A program made the translations under genes and the position numbers. From NCBI RefSeq assembly GCF_014635305.1, contig NZ_BMCS01000002.1:496001-560000 (forward strand): a DNA stretch of 64,000 bases. Reading direction: 5' to 3'. How positions within the stretch are numbered: position 1 is the stretch's first letter; the number at the start of each line of letters is the position of its first letter. Positions 30,889 through 40,546 of this stretch are shown piece after piece. Source of the stretch: Williamsia phyllosphaerae (GTDB lineage Bacteria; Actinomycetota; Actinomycetes; Mycobacteriales; Mycobacteriaceae). Under the pieces are notes generated by a model. The model worked only from the letters and a program-made list of their open reading frames with translations, did not search any database and was not told the origin of the DNA.

Positions 30889-32295
30889 ATGAAGACATTC
30901 ACAGGATGGTGGCGCAAGAAATACAGCTCGATGCCACCCGCGTTGCAGATGATCGGCCTGCAGCTCTGGCTGCCGGTGTTCTTCATGATCGCCTTCTGCT
31001 TCTGCTACCTGGGCGCTTTCCACTCCCCGCAGATCCACGACGCCCCGGTCGCGGTGGTCAACTCCCCGGCGGCCTCGACGTTCACCGATCAGTTCTCGAA
31101 GGCGTCACCGGGGATGTTCGACTTCCGGCTCTACCAGACCGCCGACGAGGCCACCGAGGCCGTGCGCGACGGTAGCGCCGCCGCATCGCTCTCCCTCCCC
31201 TCTCAGGCGGGCGGCAAGCCGGTGGTCACCATCGCGAGCGCGCACCAGTTCCAGGCGGCGTCGTTGATGAAGAGCGCCTTCACCCAGACCTTTGCGCAGA
31301 GCGGTACGGCGGTGCAGATCAACGACATCGCGCCGCTACCGAAGAACGATTCCTACGGGATGGGCGCGATGTACCTCATGCTGTCGTGGTGCATCGGCGG
31401 ATACATGGTGGCCATGTTCATCGGCATGATGGGCGCTCCGCTCAGCCACAAGACCCGCGTCGCCATCCTGGCAGGCGGCGCTCTCGTCGCCGCGGTGCTC
31501 ACCAACGTGTTGGCGAGCCCGGTCATCGGCGTCTATCCCGCCGAGCACCTGCCGGCGATGATCGGACTCTCGTTCCTGTGGGTCCTCGCGATCGGACTCG
31601 CCGTGAACGGCCTCTCGTACTTCTTCGGACGGTTCGTGACCGCGATCGCCTTGTTGATGTTCGTGTTCCTGTCGATCCCGTCCTCGGGCGCGGCGTACCC
31701 GACATGGATGGTCCCGCGCATCTTCGGTGACCTGAATCCCCTTGTGGTCGGCCACGGCATCACCGAGATGATCAAGCGAGTCCTCTACGGCGTCGGCGAA
31801 CCGTACTGGCAGCCGTTCCTGCTGATGGGTGGGTACGCCCTGCTGGGCATCGTCACGATGATCGTGGGCAAGCGGTGGCGCGAGAGCAAGGAGTTCGACC
31901 GCATCCTCGCGGGCAAGACCACGATGATGGCCGCCGCCCAGGGCGCGATGATGCGCAAGGGGATGGCCGATCGCGAGCGCATCCTCACCGCGCATGGTCT
32001 CGACTCCGACGCCAATCCCATCGAAGAGGCCGACGACGCCGATTCCGACCGCGGAACCGACGCCGCCGACGGAACGCCCTCGGAGAGAGGCGATCAACGA
32101 CAGCTGGTCGGAACCGGGGCGTCCGCGTCGGGCAACCGTCCCGACTACCACTACACGGTCGAGGACATGGAGACGTCGTTCTCCGGCGACCCACTGTTCA
32201 ACGGCAACGGTCTCGGTGGAGGGTTCGCCGAGGAGGAGCGCGAGTACGAGATGCGCGAGTCGATGCATCTGCCGAAGCACCAGGCGCCGCGCTAG
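30889..32295 (+). CDS. YhgE/Pip-like (ABC-2-type) membrane protein
   Basis: 468 residues. There is one N-terminal membrane helix (~18-42, LPVFFMIAFCFCYLGAF), an extracytoplasmic domain (~43-160), five more helices (~165-345) and an acidic cytosolic tail of ~120 residues. This is the layout of YhgE/ABC-2 permease-like exporters, possibly involved in envelope lipid or peptide export; no ATPase gene is adjacent. I favour the ATG at 30889 over the in-frame GTG at 30886; GAGGGGAC lies upstream. A TATACA box near 30845 may be its -10 element. The transcript ends at a strong hairpin 16 bp past the stop. Confidence 0.8.
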   Translation: MKTFTGWWRKKYSSMPPALQMIGLQLWLPVFFMIAFCFCYLGAFHSPQIHDAPVAVVNSPAASTFTDQFSKASPGMFDFRLYQTADEATEAVRDGSAAASLSLPSQAGGKPVVTIASAHQFQAASLMKSAFTQTFAQSGTAVQINDIAPLPKNDSYGMGAMYLMLSWCIGGYMVAMFIGMMGAPLSHKTRVAILAGGALVAAVLTNVLASPVIGVYPAEHLPAMIGLSFLWVLAIGLAVNGLSYFFGRFVTAIALLMFVFLSIPSSGAAYPTWMVPRIFGDLNPLVVGHGITEMIKRVLYGVGEPYWQPFLLMGGYALLGIVTMIVGKRWRESKEFDRILAGKTTMMAAAQGAMMRKGMADRERILTAHGLDSDANPIEEADDADSDRGTDAADGTPSERGDQRQLVGTGASASGNRPDYHYTVEDMETSFSGDPLFNGNGLGGGFAEEEREYEMRESMHLPKHQAPR

Positions 32296-32311
32296 GCCGT
32301 TCGCGACGGAC

Positions 32312-32372
32312 ATCGTCCGACTGGAGAGGGTTCGAGGGCATATTGCCCTCGGCGACGCTCCAGTCGGACGAT
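32312..32372 (+). terminator. Intergenic hairpin element, family 2 copy 1
   Basis: Outer arms are a perfect 15-bp inverted repeat (ATCGTCCGACTGGAG and CTCCAGTCGGACGAT). Inside is a perfect 8-bp stem, CGAGGGCA and TGCCCTCG, with a 3-base loop. It starts 16 bp after the upstream stop codon and probably terminates that transcript. A second copy with the same design lies at 63151-63209. Confidence 0.75.
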
Positions 32373-32390
32373 TTCCGTTGGCTCTGATAG

Positions 32391-32756
32391 GTTCGCCGGT
32401 CCCTGGTGCCGTCGGCGACCACGCTGCTCGGGCTCGTCCGCCACATCACCTTTGCCGAGCGGGTGTGGTTCGACCAGGACATCAGCGGACGCTCCCGGGA
32501 GGAGATCGGGTTGCCGGAGTCGGTCGAGGACTCCTGGGTGCTCGCGCCCGAGGACACCATCGCCTCGATCCAGGCCGCGCACCGGCAGGCCTGCGACGAA
32601 TCACGCCGGGTGGCAGCCACATTGGACCTCGACACCAAGGTGCGCGTGCGGACACCGCATCCGCTGTGGACGACTTATCTGCATCTGCTGCGGGAGCTGG
32701 CCCAGCACTGCGGGCACGCCGAGATCCTGCGCGAGCAGATACTCGCCGCGCGCTGA
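32391..32756 (+). pseudogene. DinB/DUF664-type protein remnant lacking its N-terminus
   Basis: The frame VRRSLVPSATTLLGLVRHIT... matches DinB/DUF664 proteins starting some 40-50 residues inside the family, which are usually ~165 aa. A stop codon (32388-32390) directly precedes it, and just upstream is the hairpin element. The rest is intact to the end (HCGHAEILREQIL). A GTG at 32406 could still initiate a 116-aa product, but the first metal-site helix region would be missing, so I call it a remnant. Family members are metal-binding helical-bundle proteins, some using mycothiol or bacillithiol. Confidence 0.7.
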
Positions 32757-32769
32757 GGGATACCGACGA

Positions 32770-32799
32770 CAACGGCCCCGCCAGAAGGCGGGGCCGTTG
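32770..32799. terminator. Bidirectional hairpin terminator
   Basis: A perfect 13-bp stem, CAACGGCCCCGCC and GGCGGGGCCGTTG, with AGAA loop. It sits between the DinB remnant (+) and sucD (-), which converge on it. Confidence 0.85.
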
Positions 32800-32815
32800 C
32801 GGGAGAACTGTGGGC

Positions 32816-33706
<891 letters not shown>

Positions 33707-33717
33707 GCGTTCAGCTC

Positions 33718-34881
33718 CTACTTGCTCGCCAGTTCGGCGGCCTTGTCGGCGCCGGAGTCCATGGTCTCGGCGAGCGTCACCAGCGGGTGGTTGGCGTCGG
33801 CGAGGATCGCGCGGCCTTCGTCGACCTTGTTGCCGTCGAGTCGCACCACGAGGGGCTTGTTCGCATCGTCGCCGAGCTTCTTCAGCGCGCCGACGATGCC
33901 GTTGGCGACCGCGTCACACGAGGTGATGCCACCGAAGACGTTGACGAAGACACTCTTGACCTGCTCGTCGCCCAGGATGACGTCGAGACCGGCGGCCATG
34001 ACCTCGGCCGACGCGCCGCCACCGATGTCGAGGAAGTTGGCGGGCTTGACGCCGCCGTGCTTCTCGCCGGCGTACGCGACGACGTCGAGGGTCGACATGA
34101 CCAGCCCGGCGCCGTTGCCGATGATGCCGACCTGTCCGTCGAGCTTGACGTAGTTGAGGTCGTTCTCCTTGGCCTTCTGCTCCAGGGGATCGGTCGCGTC
34201 CTTGTCCTCGAACTCGGCGTGACCCTCCTGGCGGAAGTCGGCGTTCGCGTCGAGGGTGACCTTGCCGTCGAGCGCGAGGATCTGGTCGTCGGGGGTACGA
34301 ACCAGCGGGTTCACCTCGACGAGGAGGGCGTCTTCGTTGATGAAGACCTCCCACAGCTTCTGGATGGTGTTGGCCGCGGCGTCGAGGACCTCGGCGGGCA
34401 GCTTGCCTGCCTCGGCGATCTCGCGCGCGAAGGCGAGGTCGACACCCTTGACGGCGTCGACGGGGATGCGGGCGAGCGCGTCCGGGTTCTCCTCGGCGGT
34501 CACCTCGATCTCGACGCCACCCTCGACCGAGCACATGGCGAGGTAGGTGCGGTTGGTGCGGTCGAGCAGGAAGGAGATGTAGTACTCCTCCGCGATGTCG
34601 CTGGCCTCGGCGACGAGAAGCTTCTTGACGACGTGGCCCTTGATGTCGAGTCCGAGGATCGACTCGGCGTTGGCGGTGGCCTCCGCGACGTCCTTGGAGT
34701 ACTTGACGCCGCCGGCCTTGCCGCGGCCGCCGACCTTGACCTGAGCCTTGACCATCACCGGCTTGCCGATTTCCTCGGCGATCTGTGTTGCCCCGGCAAC
34801 CGTGTCGGTAACACGGCCGGCCGATGTGGGAACTTCGTGCTTGGCGAAGAGTTCCTTCGCCTGGTATTCGAAGAGATCCAT
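33718..34881 (-). CDS. sucC: Succinyl-CoA synthetase, beta subunit
   Basis: ADP/GDP-binding and CoA-transfer partner of SucD. 387 residues. It begins [18 protein letters not shown] and has an ATP-grasp domain (~5-220, [18 protein letters not shown]) and a C-terminal CoA-ligase domain with [18 protein letters not shown]. It is first gene of the sucCD operon. The divergent 397-bp region upstream is shared with the M23 peptidase gene and holds a CRP/GlxR-type site that could act on both. Confidence 0.97.
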   Translation of the reverse strand: MDLFEYQAKELFAKHEVPTSAGRVTDTVAGATQIAEEIGKPVMVKAQVKVGGRGKAGGVKYSKDVAEATANAESILGLDIKGHVVKKLLVAEASDIAEEYYISFLLDRTNRTYLAMCSVEGGVEIEVTAEENPDALARIPVDAVKGVDLAFAREIAEAGKLPAEVLDAAANTIQKLWEVFINEDALLVEVNPLVRTPDDQILALDGKVTLDANADFRQEGHAEFEDKDATDPLEQKAKENDLNYVKLDGQVGIIGNGAGLVMSTLDVVAYAGEKHGGVKPANFLDIGGGASAEVMAAGLDVILGDEQVKSVFVNVFGGITSCDAVANGIVGALKKLGDDANKPLVVRLDGNKVDEGRAILADANHPLVTLAETMDSGADKAAELASK

Positions 34882-35069
34882 TCAGCTCACCATCTCGTAG
34901 GTTTGCCCGCGGTGTCGTATGTTTCTCGCACGGGCCACATCGGACTTTAACGCTGGTCACAACGGCCACCGAAAGCACACCCGGTGCATGTGCCCCAGAT
35001 CACTGACGGCCTGCACGCGGAGACCGCCCGAGTGTTCGTTCTGGGATGGGAACCACTGACCGTTTTGTC

Positions 35070-35085
35070 TGTGATCCAGCTCACA
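35070..35085. promoter_or_regulatory. CRP/GlxR-type binding site (TGTGA-N6-TCACA)
   Basis: TGTGATCCAGCTCACA is a perfect match to the cAMP-receptor consensus. It lies between the divergent sucC and M23 peptidase genes, 188 bp from sucC and 193 bp from the M23 start. In mycobacteria the CRP homologue is known to control the cell-wall gene rpfA, so cAMP control of an M23 hydrolase would be consistent. Confidence 0.8.
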
Positions 35086-35154
35086 ATGCCACATTGATGT
35101 TCGCGCGCGGTTGCACACGCTGCAATCATTTCGTTACCGTCGCCAGGGCAGTCG

Positions 35155-35264
35155 GTCACGGCTACATCACACGCAGCGGATCGTTGATCGACGGGCTCTG
35201 CATGTAGCCGGTGGCGATTTCCACCACCAGCCCACGTCAGGCGCATGAACACGGCCGTGACGTG
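35155..35264 (+). promoter_or_regulatory. Structured 5' leader of the M23 peptidase gene, possible riboswitch
   Basis: Several perfect stems occur in ~110 bases: GGCTACAT (35160) with ATGTAGCC (35202), the adjacent hairpin GGTGG/CCACC (35210-35225), and an outer pair GTCACGGC (35155) with GCCGTGAC (35254). The last arm overlaps an alternative stem, CACGTCA (35233) with TGACGTG (35258), so the two structures exclude each other, as in a switch. Cell-wall hydrolase genes in Actinobacteria often carry c-di-AMP (ydaO) riboswitches, but I cannot identify that core here. The remainder of 34882-35278 holds only the CRP site and presumed promoters. Confidence 0.5.
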
Positions 35265-35278
35265 AGTCGAATCGGAAG

Positions 35279-36331
35279 GTGCATCTCTTGGCAGTACGCG
35301 GGAATTCGAGCGCGGCCCCGGCCGCGTTCGACGCAGCGGAGATCACCTCGATCATTCCCATCGACTGGGATTTCGCCGAGTGGAACGACGCGCCCGTCGA
35401 TGCACCGCACGATCCGACCCCCACGCGCAGCACCCCTCGCCGCGCCCCGTTGCCTGCCGAGGTCACGCAGGACATCCTCATCGCCGAGCACGAGTTCGAC
35501 GAGACCGCGCACGAACACCCCTTCGCAGTTCGCGGCGCCGAGTTCGACGACTTCGACCTGGTCCCCGGACCGTCACGCGCACCTCGCAAGTCCGGCGGTC
35601 GTCACCGCATCGCCGCTCCGCCGCACGCCCTCAAGGGACGCGCCGCACTTCTGGCCGTCGCCGCAGGCGCCGCTGTGGTCGCCGCCACGGGCCAGTTGCA
35701 GTCCGGGTCGGCCACCGACACCAATCAGGCCGCCGAGCCCGCCACCGACGCCGTCAGCCCCGCTGCCGCGGTCGGTCCGGTCGCGCCCTCGGCCGGCGAC
35801 GCCGGAGTCGTCGAGTCCGCTCCCCCGGCAGACATGCGCAACTTCACCGACCAGCTGCAGGCCGGAGACAAGCTGGCCCGCGACGCCGCGGCCGCCGACG
35901 CCGCGTCACGCAAGCCGCTGTTCGCCTCCCCGGTGAACATGGGCGCTTATCAGTTCACCTCCTGCTTCTGCAGCCGTTGGGGCACGTTCCACGGCGGCAT
36001 CGACTTTGCCGCTCCCCTGGGCACCCCGATCCACGCTGCGACCGACGGCGAGGTCGTCGAGGCGGGCCCCGCGTCCGGCTTCGGCAACTGGATCCAGATC
36101 CGCGCCGCCGACGGCACCATCACGATGTACGGCCACATGGCCTCGAGCGGCGTGCTCGTCAGCAAGGGCCAGAAGGTCACCGCAGGCGATCCGATCGGCC
36201 TGGTGGGGAACGAGGGGTTCTCCACCGGACCGCACGTGCACGTCGAGGTCTGGAAGAACGGGACGACCAAGATCGACCCGATGCCGTGGTTCGCCGAGCA
36301 CGGCGTGCGGCTCTCCGCCTACACCGGCTGA
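35279..36331 (+). CDS. M23/LytM-type peptidoglycan metallopeptidase, membrane anchored
   Basis: 350 residues. A long acidic cytosolic N-terminus (~115 residues) precedes one membrane helix (~122-140, ALLAVAAGAAVVAATG), a linker rich in Ala/Pro and the LytM domain. Zinc ligands are visible in FHGGIDFAAPLG and GPHVHVEVW. The family cleaves peptide cross-bridges or activates amidases. The start may be the GTG at 35279 or the TTG at 35288; the GGAAGG ribosome site fits the TTG better. Position next to sucC and pcrA matches Rv0950c. The Cys pair CFC before the domain is unusual. Confidence 0.9.
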   Translation: MHLLAVRGNSSAAPAAFDAAEITSIIPIDWDFAEWNDAPVDAPHDPTPTRSTPRRAPLPAEVTQDILIAEHEFDETAHEHPFAVRGAEFDDFDLVPGPSRAPRKSGGRHRIAAPPHALKGRAALLAVAAGAAVVAATGQLQSGSATDTNQAAEPATDAVSPAAAVGPVAPSAGDAGVVESAPPADMRNFTDQLQAGDKLARDAAAADAASRKPLFASPVNMGAYQFTSCFCSRWGTFHGGIDFAAPLGTPIHAATDGEVVEAGPASGFGNWIQIRAADGTITMYGHMASSGVLVSKGQKVTAGDPIGLVGNEGFSTGPHVHVEVWKNGTTKIDPMPWFAEHGVRLSAYTG

Positions 36332-36344
36332 CCGCCTTCCCGCG

Positions 36345-38828
36345 CTAGAGCTTCTCGATCGGCAGGCCGCCCAGCGACATCAGGGTGATCCGTCCGCCAC
36401 TGCCGAAGTCGAACGTCACGCGCTCGGTCGCGCCGGACCCCTCCTTCGCCACCACCTTGCCCATCCCGTACTTGGCGTGGTTGACCCGATCCCCCACCGC
36501 CACCGACACCTGATTGTTGCGTCCGCGGGTGGGGCTGGCCGAGTACGAGCTGCGCCCGCGCTGCGACTCGCCACCACCGTCGTCCGACCGGTACGAACCG
36601 GCGCCGAAGAATCCACCCGAACTGCCGAACGACCGCTCGCGGCGACGCGGCTCGGTGCGCCGCCAGTCGATGAGGTGCTGTGGGATCTCCTGCAGGAAAC
36701 GCGATTCCGGGTTCGACACCGGCTGTCCCCACGCCGAGCGGACCATCGACCGAGTGAGGTACAGCCGCTTGCGTGCGCGCGTGATGCCCACGTAGGCGAG
36801 TCGTCGTTCCTCGCTGAGCTCCTGTGGATCCCCCAGAGACCGCAGATGCGGGAACTGGCCGTCCTCCCAGCCGGTGACGAACACGACCGGGAACTCGAGT
36901 CCCTTCGCGGTGTGCAGCGTCATCATGGTCACCAGACCGGCGGTGCTGTCGGGGACCTGATCGGCGTCGGCGACGAGCGACACCCGCTCGAGGAACGCCG
37001 CGAGCGACCCCGGTTCGGGCAGGCCGTCCTCGGGATCGGGTCGGTCCTCGTCCGGAATTCCTGCAGCGTCGGCGCTGAATTCCCGTGCCACCGAGATCAA
37101 CTCGTTGACGTTGTCCAGCCGCGCGCCGTCCTGCGGGTCGCTCGATCCCTCGAGTTCGTCGCGGTAACCCGACCGATGCGCGATGGCCTCGACCAGCTCG
37201 CCGATGTCGGCCGCCTCGTTTCCGGCGTCGACGGAGGCGACGTCGGAATCGGGGCCGTCCGAGGCGCCGAAGACGGTGAGGAAGTCCGCGCGCAGGTTCT
37301 CGATGAGGTCGATGAACCCGGCGATCTGCTTGTTGGCCCGCGTCTGCAGCAGCGGCACCTTGCCCGCCGCGGCGTCGAGGAGCGACTCGTAGAAGCTGAG
37401 GCCGGAATTCTCCGAATGCACTGCGACACAGGCCTGTGCGCGGTCTCCGATACCTCGCCGCGGCGTGTTCAGGATGCGTCTTAGGCTCACCGTGTCGTCC
37501 GGGTTGGCGACCACGCGCAGGTACGCGACGATGTCGCGGACCTCCTTGCGCTCGTAGAAGCGCACACCGCCGACCACCTTGTAGGCGATGCCGAGCCGGA
37601 TGAAGATCTCCTCGAGGGATCGTGATCCGGTGTTGGTCCGATAGAACACGGCGACGTCGGAATAGTTGAACTCGCCGGTGTCGCTGAGGGAATCGATCTC
37701 CCCGGCGATGAACGACGCCTCCTCGTGCTCGTTGTCGGCGACGTATCCGACGATGAGCTCACCGTCGCCGGCGTCGGTCCACAGCTTCTTCTCGCGTCGG
37801 TTTGTGTTGCGGGAGATGACCGCGTTCGCCGCCGACAGGATCGTCTGGGTGGACCGGTAGTTCTGTTCCAGCAGTACGGTTTCGGTGTTCGGGAAGTCGC
37901 GCTCGAACTCCTCGATGTTGCGGATGGTTGCGCCACGGAACGCGTAGATCGACTGGTCGGCGTCACCGACGACGCACAGCTCCGACGGGCTGACGCCGCC
38001 CTCGCCGGTGCCCACCAGCTCGCGCACGAGGACGTACTGGGCGTGGTTCGTGTCCTGGTACTCGTCGACCAGGACGTGGCGGAACCGGCGACGGTAGTAC
38101 TCCGCGATCTCGGGATGGGCCTGCAACAGCGCCACGGTCTCGCCGATGAGGTCGTCGAAGTCGAAGGCGTTGGCCGCACCGAGACGACGCTGGTACTGGG
38201 TGTAGATGTCGGCGAGCGTGGTCGAGGTGTCGTCGTCGGCCTCGGACGCCTGGGCCATCGCCACCTCGGGGGTGATCAGCTCGTTCTTCAGGTTCGAGAT
38301 GTGGATACCCGCGCCGCGGGGGCTGAACTTCTTCGGGTCGAGGTCGAGATCCCGGACGATCATGGCCAGCAGGCGTTTCGAGTCGTCGGCGTCGTAGATG
38401 GAGAAGTTCGAGTTGCGACTGGCGATGAGGCCGGCCTGAGCGCGCAGGATGCGCACACAGGTCGAGTGGAACGTCGACACCCACATCCGGTTCGCGCGTG
38501 GCCCCACCAGGTCGATGACGCGTTCGCGCATCTCGGCGGCGGCCTTGTTGGTGAACGTGATGGCGAGCACCTCGCCGGGCGAGACATCGCGCTGCGCCAG
38601 CAAGTAGGCGATCCGACGGGTCAGCACGGCGGTCTTGCCGGAACCGGCGCCCGCGACGATCAGCAACGGACCGCCGGTGTGCATGACCGCTCGGCGCTGC
38701 GGTGGGTTCAGCCCGTCGAGCAGTTCCTGGGCGCGGGCGCTGATCTGCTCGCTCCCGGCATCACCGGACGAGCCGGGACGGTGGGCGATCGGCAGCGCGG
38801 TCTGGTCCGCGGAGGTGGGGGTTTTCAT
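36345..38828 (-). CDS. pcrA: ATP-dependent DNA helicase PcrA/UvrD1
   Basis: SF1A 3'-5' helicase in nucleotide-excision repair, replication restart and RecA removal. 827 residues. Walker A is LLIVAGAGSGKTAVLTRRIA, Walker B is RHVLVDEYQDTNHAQ, and motifs III-VI follow (VGDADQSIYAFRGA, LEQNYRSTQTI, TMMTLHTAKGLEFPVVFV, RLAYVGITRARKRLY). The C-terminal ~70 residues have the Tudor-like patch with VGDRVNHAKYGMGKV that contacts RNA polymerase in this family. It converges on the M23 gene with 13 bp between them. Confidence 0.96.
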   Translation of the reverse strand: MKTPTSADQTALPIAHRPGSSGDAGSEQISARAQELLDGLNPPQRRAVMHTGGPLLIVAGAGSGKTAVLTRRIAYLLAQRDVSPGEVLAITFTNKAAAEMRERVIDLVGPRANRMWVSTFHSTCVRILRAQAGLIASRNSNFSIYDADDSKRLLAMIVRDLDLDPKKFSPRGAGIHISNLKNELITPEVAMAQASEADDDTSTTLADIYTQYQRRLGAANAFDFDDLIGETVALLQAHPEIAEYYRRRFRHVLVDEYQDTNHAQYVLVRELVGTGEGGVSPSELCVVGDADQSIYAFRGATIRNIEEFERDFPNTETVLLEQNYRSTQTILSAANAVISRNTNRREKKLWTDAGDGELIVGYVADNEHEEASFIAGEIDSLSDTGEFNYSDVAVFYRTNTGSRSLEEIFIRLGIAYKVVGGVRFYERKEVRDIVAYLRVVANPDDTVSLRRILNTPRRGIGDRAQACVAVHSENSGLSFYESLLDAAAGKVPLLQTRANKQIAGFIDLIENLRADFLTVFGASDGPDSDVASVDAGNEAADIGELVEAIAHRSGYRDELEGSSDPQDGARLDNVNELISVAREFSADAAGIPDEDRPDPEDGLPEPGSLAAFLERVSLVADADQVPDSTAGLVTMMTLHTAKGLEFPVVFVTGWEDGQFPHLRSLGDPQELSEERRLAYVGITRARKRLYLTRSMVRSAWGQPVSNPESRFLQEIPQHLIDWRRTEPRRRERSFGSSGGFFGAGSYRSDDGGGESQRGRSSYSASPTRGRNNQVSVAVGDRVNHAKYGMGKVVAKEGSGATERVTFDFGSGGRITLMSLGGLPIEKL

Positions 38829-38955
38829 CGGTGTTCGACGTTACTCCGGTCCTCGGACACCGACCTGCGCGCTCCGCGCGTCGTTCTCCCCGGGTACGAT
38901 TTGCCGCGATCCGCCGGTCGGGGTTCCGGTGGACCCGTCGCGGGGGCAGGAGCAC

Positions 38956-40494
38956 ATGAGGACCATCGACCACAGGTACGTCAGGCCGGTCGCGTTCACC
39001 GCCGCCGCTGTCGTCGCGCTGGTCGTGGTCGTCGTCGTCATCGTGCTGCCGAATCGCACCTCGGGATCGGCCGAGGCCGGCGAGGCATTCGTCGCCACCC
39101 GAGCGCTGGATCGGGCGACGGGGCCGTTCGCGGTGGCGAACGCGGTCTCCTACAGCGGGACCGTGACCGCCGGAGAACTGCGGATCGGTCTCGACGGGTT
39201 GGCCGTCTCGGCCGCCGGAGACGCCGCGGGCACGATCCGCGTCGACGACACGACAGCCGATTACCGCCAGGTGGGGTCGTCGGCCATCGCCCGCGGCGGC
39301 GAGAAGTTCTGGCGCGGGGTGCTCGGCGACACTGTCACGTCGGTCCCGAGATCGACGGACTGGGCGCATCTGGACCTCACCCGCTTCCCCGATCTCGCCA
39401 CCCTGCTGACCCCCGCACGACTCGCCGCCGCGGTGAGCGGTGACCAGCGCGGCGCACCGGTCGGCACCGAGGCCACCCCGGACGCCCGATCGACCGCGCT
39501 CACCGACCCGGCGGTGCGTCGGACGTCGGCCACCACCCTGGTCAGCGGCGAGGCCACCGTCACCACCGACGACGCGGGAACCGCACTGGTCGCGGTCCGC
39601 GGTCGGATCGGTGTCGTGGCCGACGGGACGACGCAGACGCCGGTCGTCGCCGATGTCCGCGTCACCGCCCGCGACGCGACGGCCGCGGATGCGCTCTACC
39701 GCGACCTCTCGGCGCAATCGGGTGAGCTCGCCCGGTCGATCGCGCCGGGGACCACGTTGTCTTTGTCTCGCAGCACCGCACGTCCGGCCCCCGGCGCCTG
39801 CACACCACCCACCTGCGACGCCGACGTCTCGATCGTGGCGACCACCAGCGACCCGATCGGGTCACTGACCATCGTCGCGACCGCGACAGTCGGTTTCGAG
39901 TCGCGCGGGCGGGCGGTCGGGCGACCATGCGTCCGGACCGTCACCCTCGGGCGCACCGGCACCGCGCGGTTCCGCTGTTCGGTGACCGCGCTGCCACGTC
40001 CGAACGGCCCGTTCGCAGTCCGCGGGAAGTTCGCCGCGACAGTGTTCGCCGAGACCCCGCCCGCGACGATCACCGGCCGGGTGAGCGCCGGGCGCGCGAT
40101 GTCGACCGCGCCGGCCACCGGGACATTCCGCCGGGCCGGGGTCAAGACCGACGCCGCGGCGGCCCGGTACGGGACCCAGATCACCGGCCTATCCTCGACC
40201 GTCGTGTACGAGGTCGGTGATCAGGCGTTCGACGGCCGCGCCGACGACGGGGTGCTGCTGGTGACACGGGGACCGGGCTACTCCGAGCACCTGGACTCCG
40301 GTGGAGCGCTCGAATCGACGTGGCCCGGCTACCGACAGCTGCTGACCCAGGCGCGAGCGCAGAAGGCCGCGGCCGGATCGACTCCCGTGCGCTGGGTGTT
40401 CGCCGAGAAGGACGCGGCGGCGGCGACCACCGCCGCGCTGAGCGCGAACGAGATCACCGGCATCGAGGTCGTGACCGTCCCCGCCGAGGCCTGA
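38956..40494 (+). CDS. Membrane-anchored protein with degenerate Tox-REase-5-like C-terminus
   Basis: 512 residues. An N-terminal anchor (~13-31, FTAAAVVALVVVVVVIVL) is followed by a large extracytoplasmic region without known domain (two Cys pairs near 282-287 and 335-351). Residues ~415-512 resemble restriction-endonuclease-fold toxin 5: FDGRADDGVLLVTRGPGY, LLTQARAQKAAAG, VRWVFAEKDAA and ITGIEVVTVP. In the toxin family, as I recall it, the loop reads LLEAKGPGY with catalytic Glu and Lys; here those are Val and Arg, so nuclease activity is probably lost. AGGAG precedes the ATG at 38956, so longer in-frame starts are rejected. It diverges from pcrA and converges with the GT-C gene. The fold assignment is from memory. 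Confidence 0.7.
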   Translation: MRTIDHRYVRPVAFTAAAVVALVVVVVVIVLPNRTSGSAEAGEAFVATRALDRATGPFAVANAVSYSGTVTAGELRIGLDGLAVSAAGDAAGTIRVDDTTADYRQVGSSAIARGGEKFWRGVLGDTVTSVPRSTDWAHLDLTRFPDLATLLTPARLAAAVSGDQRGAPVGTEATPDARSTALTDPAVRRTSATTLVSGEATVTTDDAGTALVAVRGRIGVVADGTTQTPVVADVRVTARDATAADALYRDLSAQSGELARSIAPGTTLSLSRSTARPAPGACTPPTCDADVSIVATTSDPIGSLTIVATATVGFESRGRAVGRPCVRTVTLGRTGTARFRCSVTALPRPNGPFAVRGKFAATVFAETPPATITGRVSAGRAMSTAPATGTFRRAGVKTDAAAARYGTQITGLSSTVVYEVGDQAFDGRADDGVLLVTRGPGYSEHLDSGGALESTWPGYRQLLTQARAQKAAAGSTPVRWVFAEKDAAAATTAALSANEITGIEVVTVPAEA

Positions 40495-40546
40495 CGCCCG
40501 GCCGCCGGGGGTCCGAACAAGACGGGCTCAGAACAACAACGCGGGC

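Noticed and set aside
32406..32756. Intact DinB-family gene
   Set aside because: The N-terminal part of the family is missing and a stop codon sits directly upstream, so a remnant is the better call.
35155..35278. Firm call of a ydaO c-di-AMP riboswitch
   Set aside because: Stems are convincing but the conserved ydaO core could not be identified by eye, so only a structured leader is claimed.
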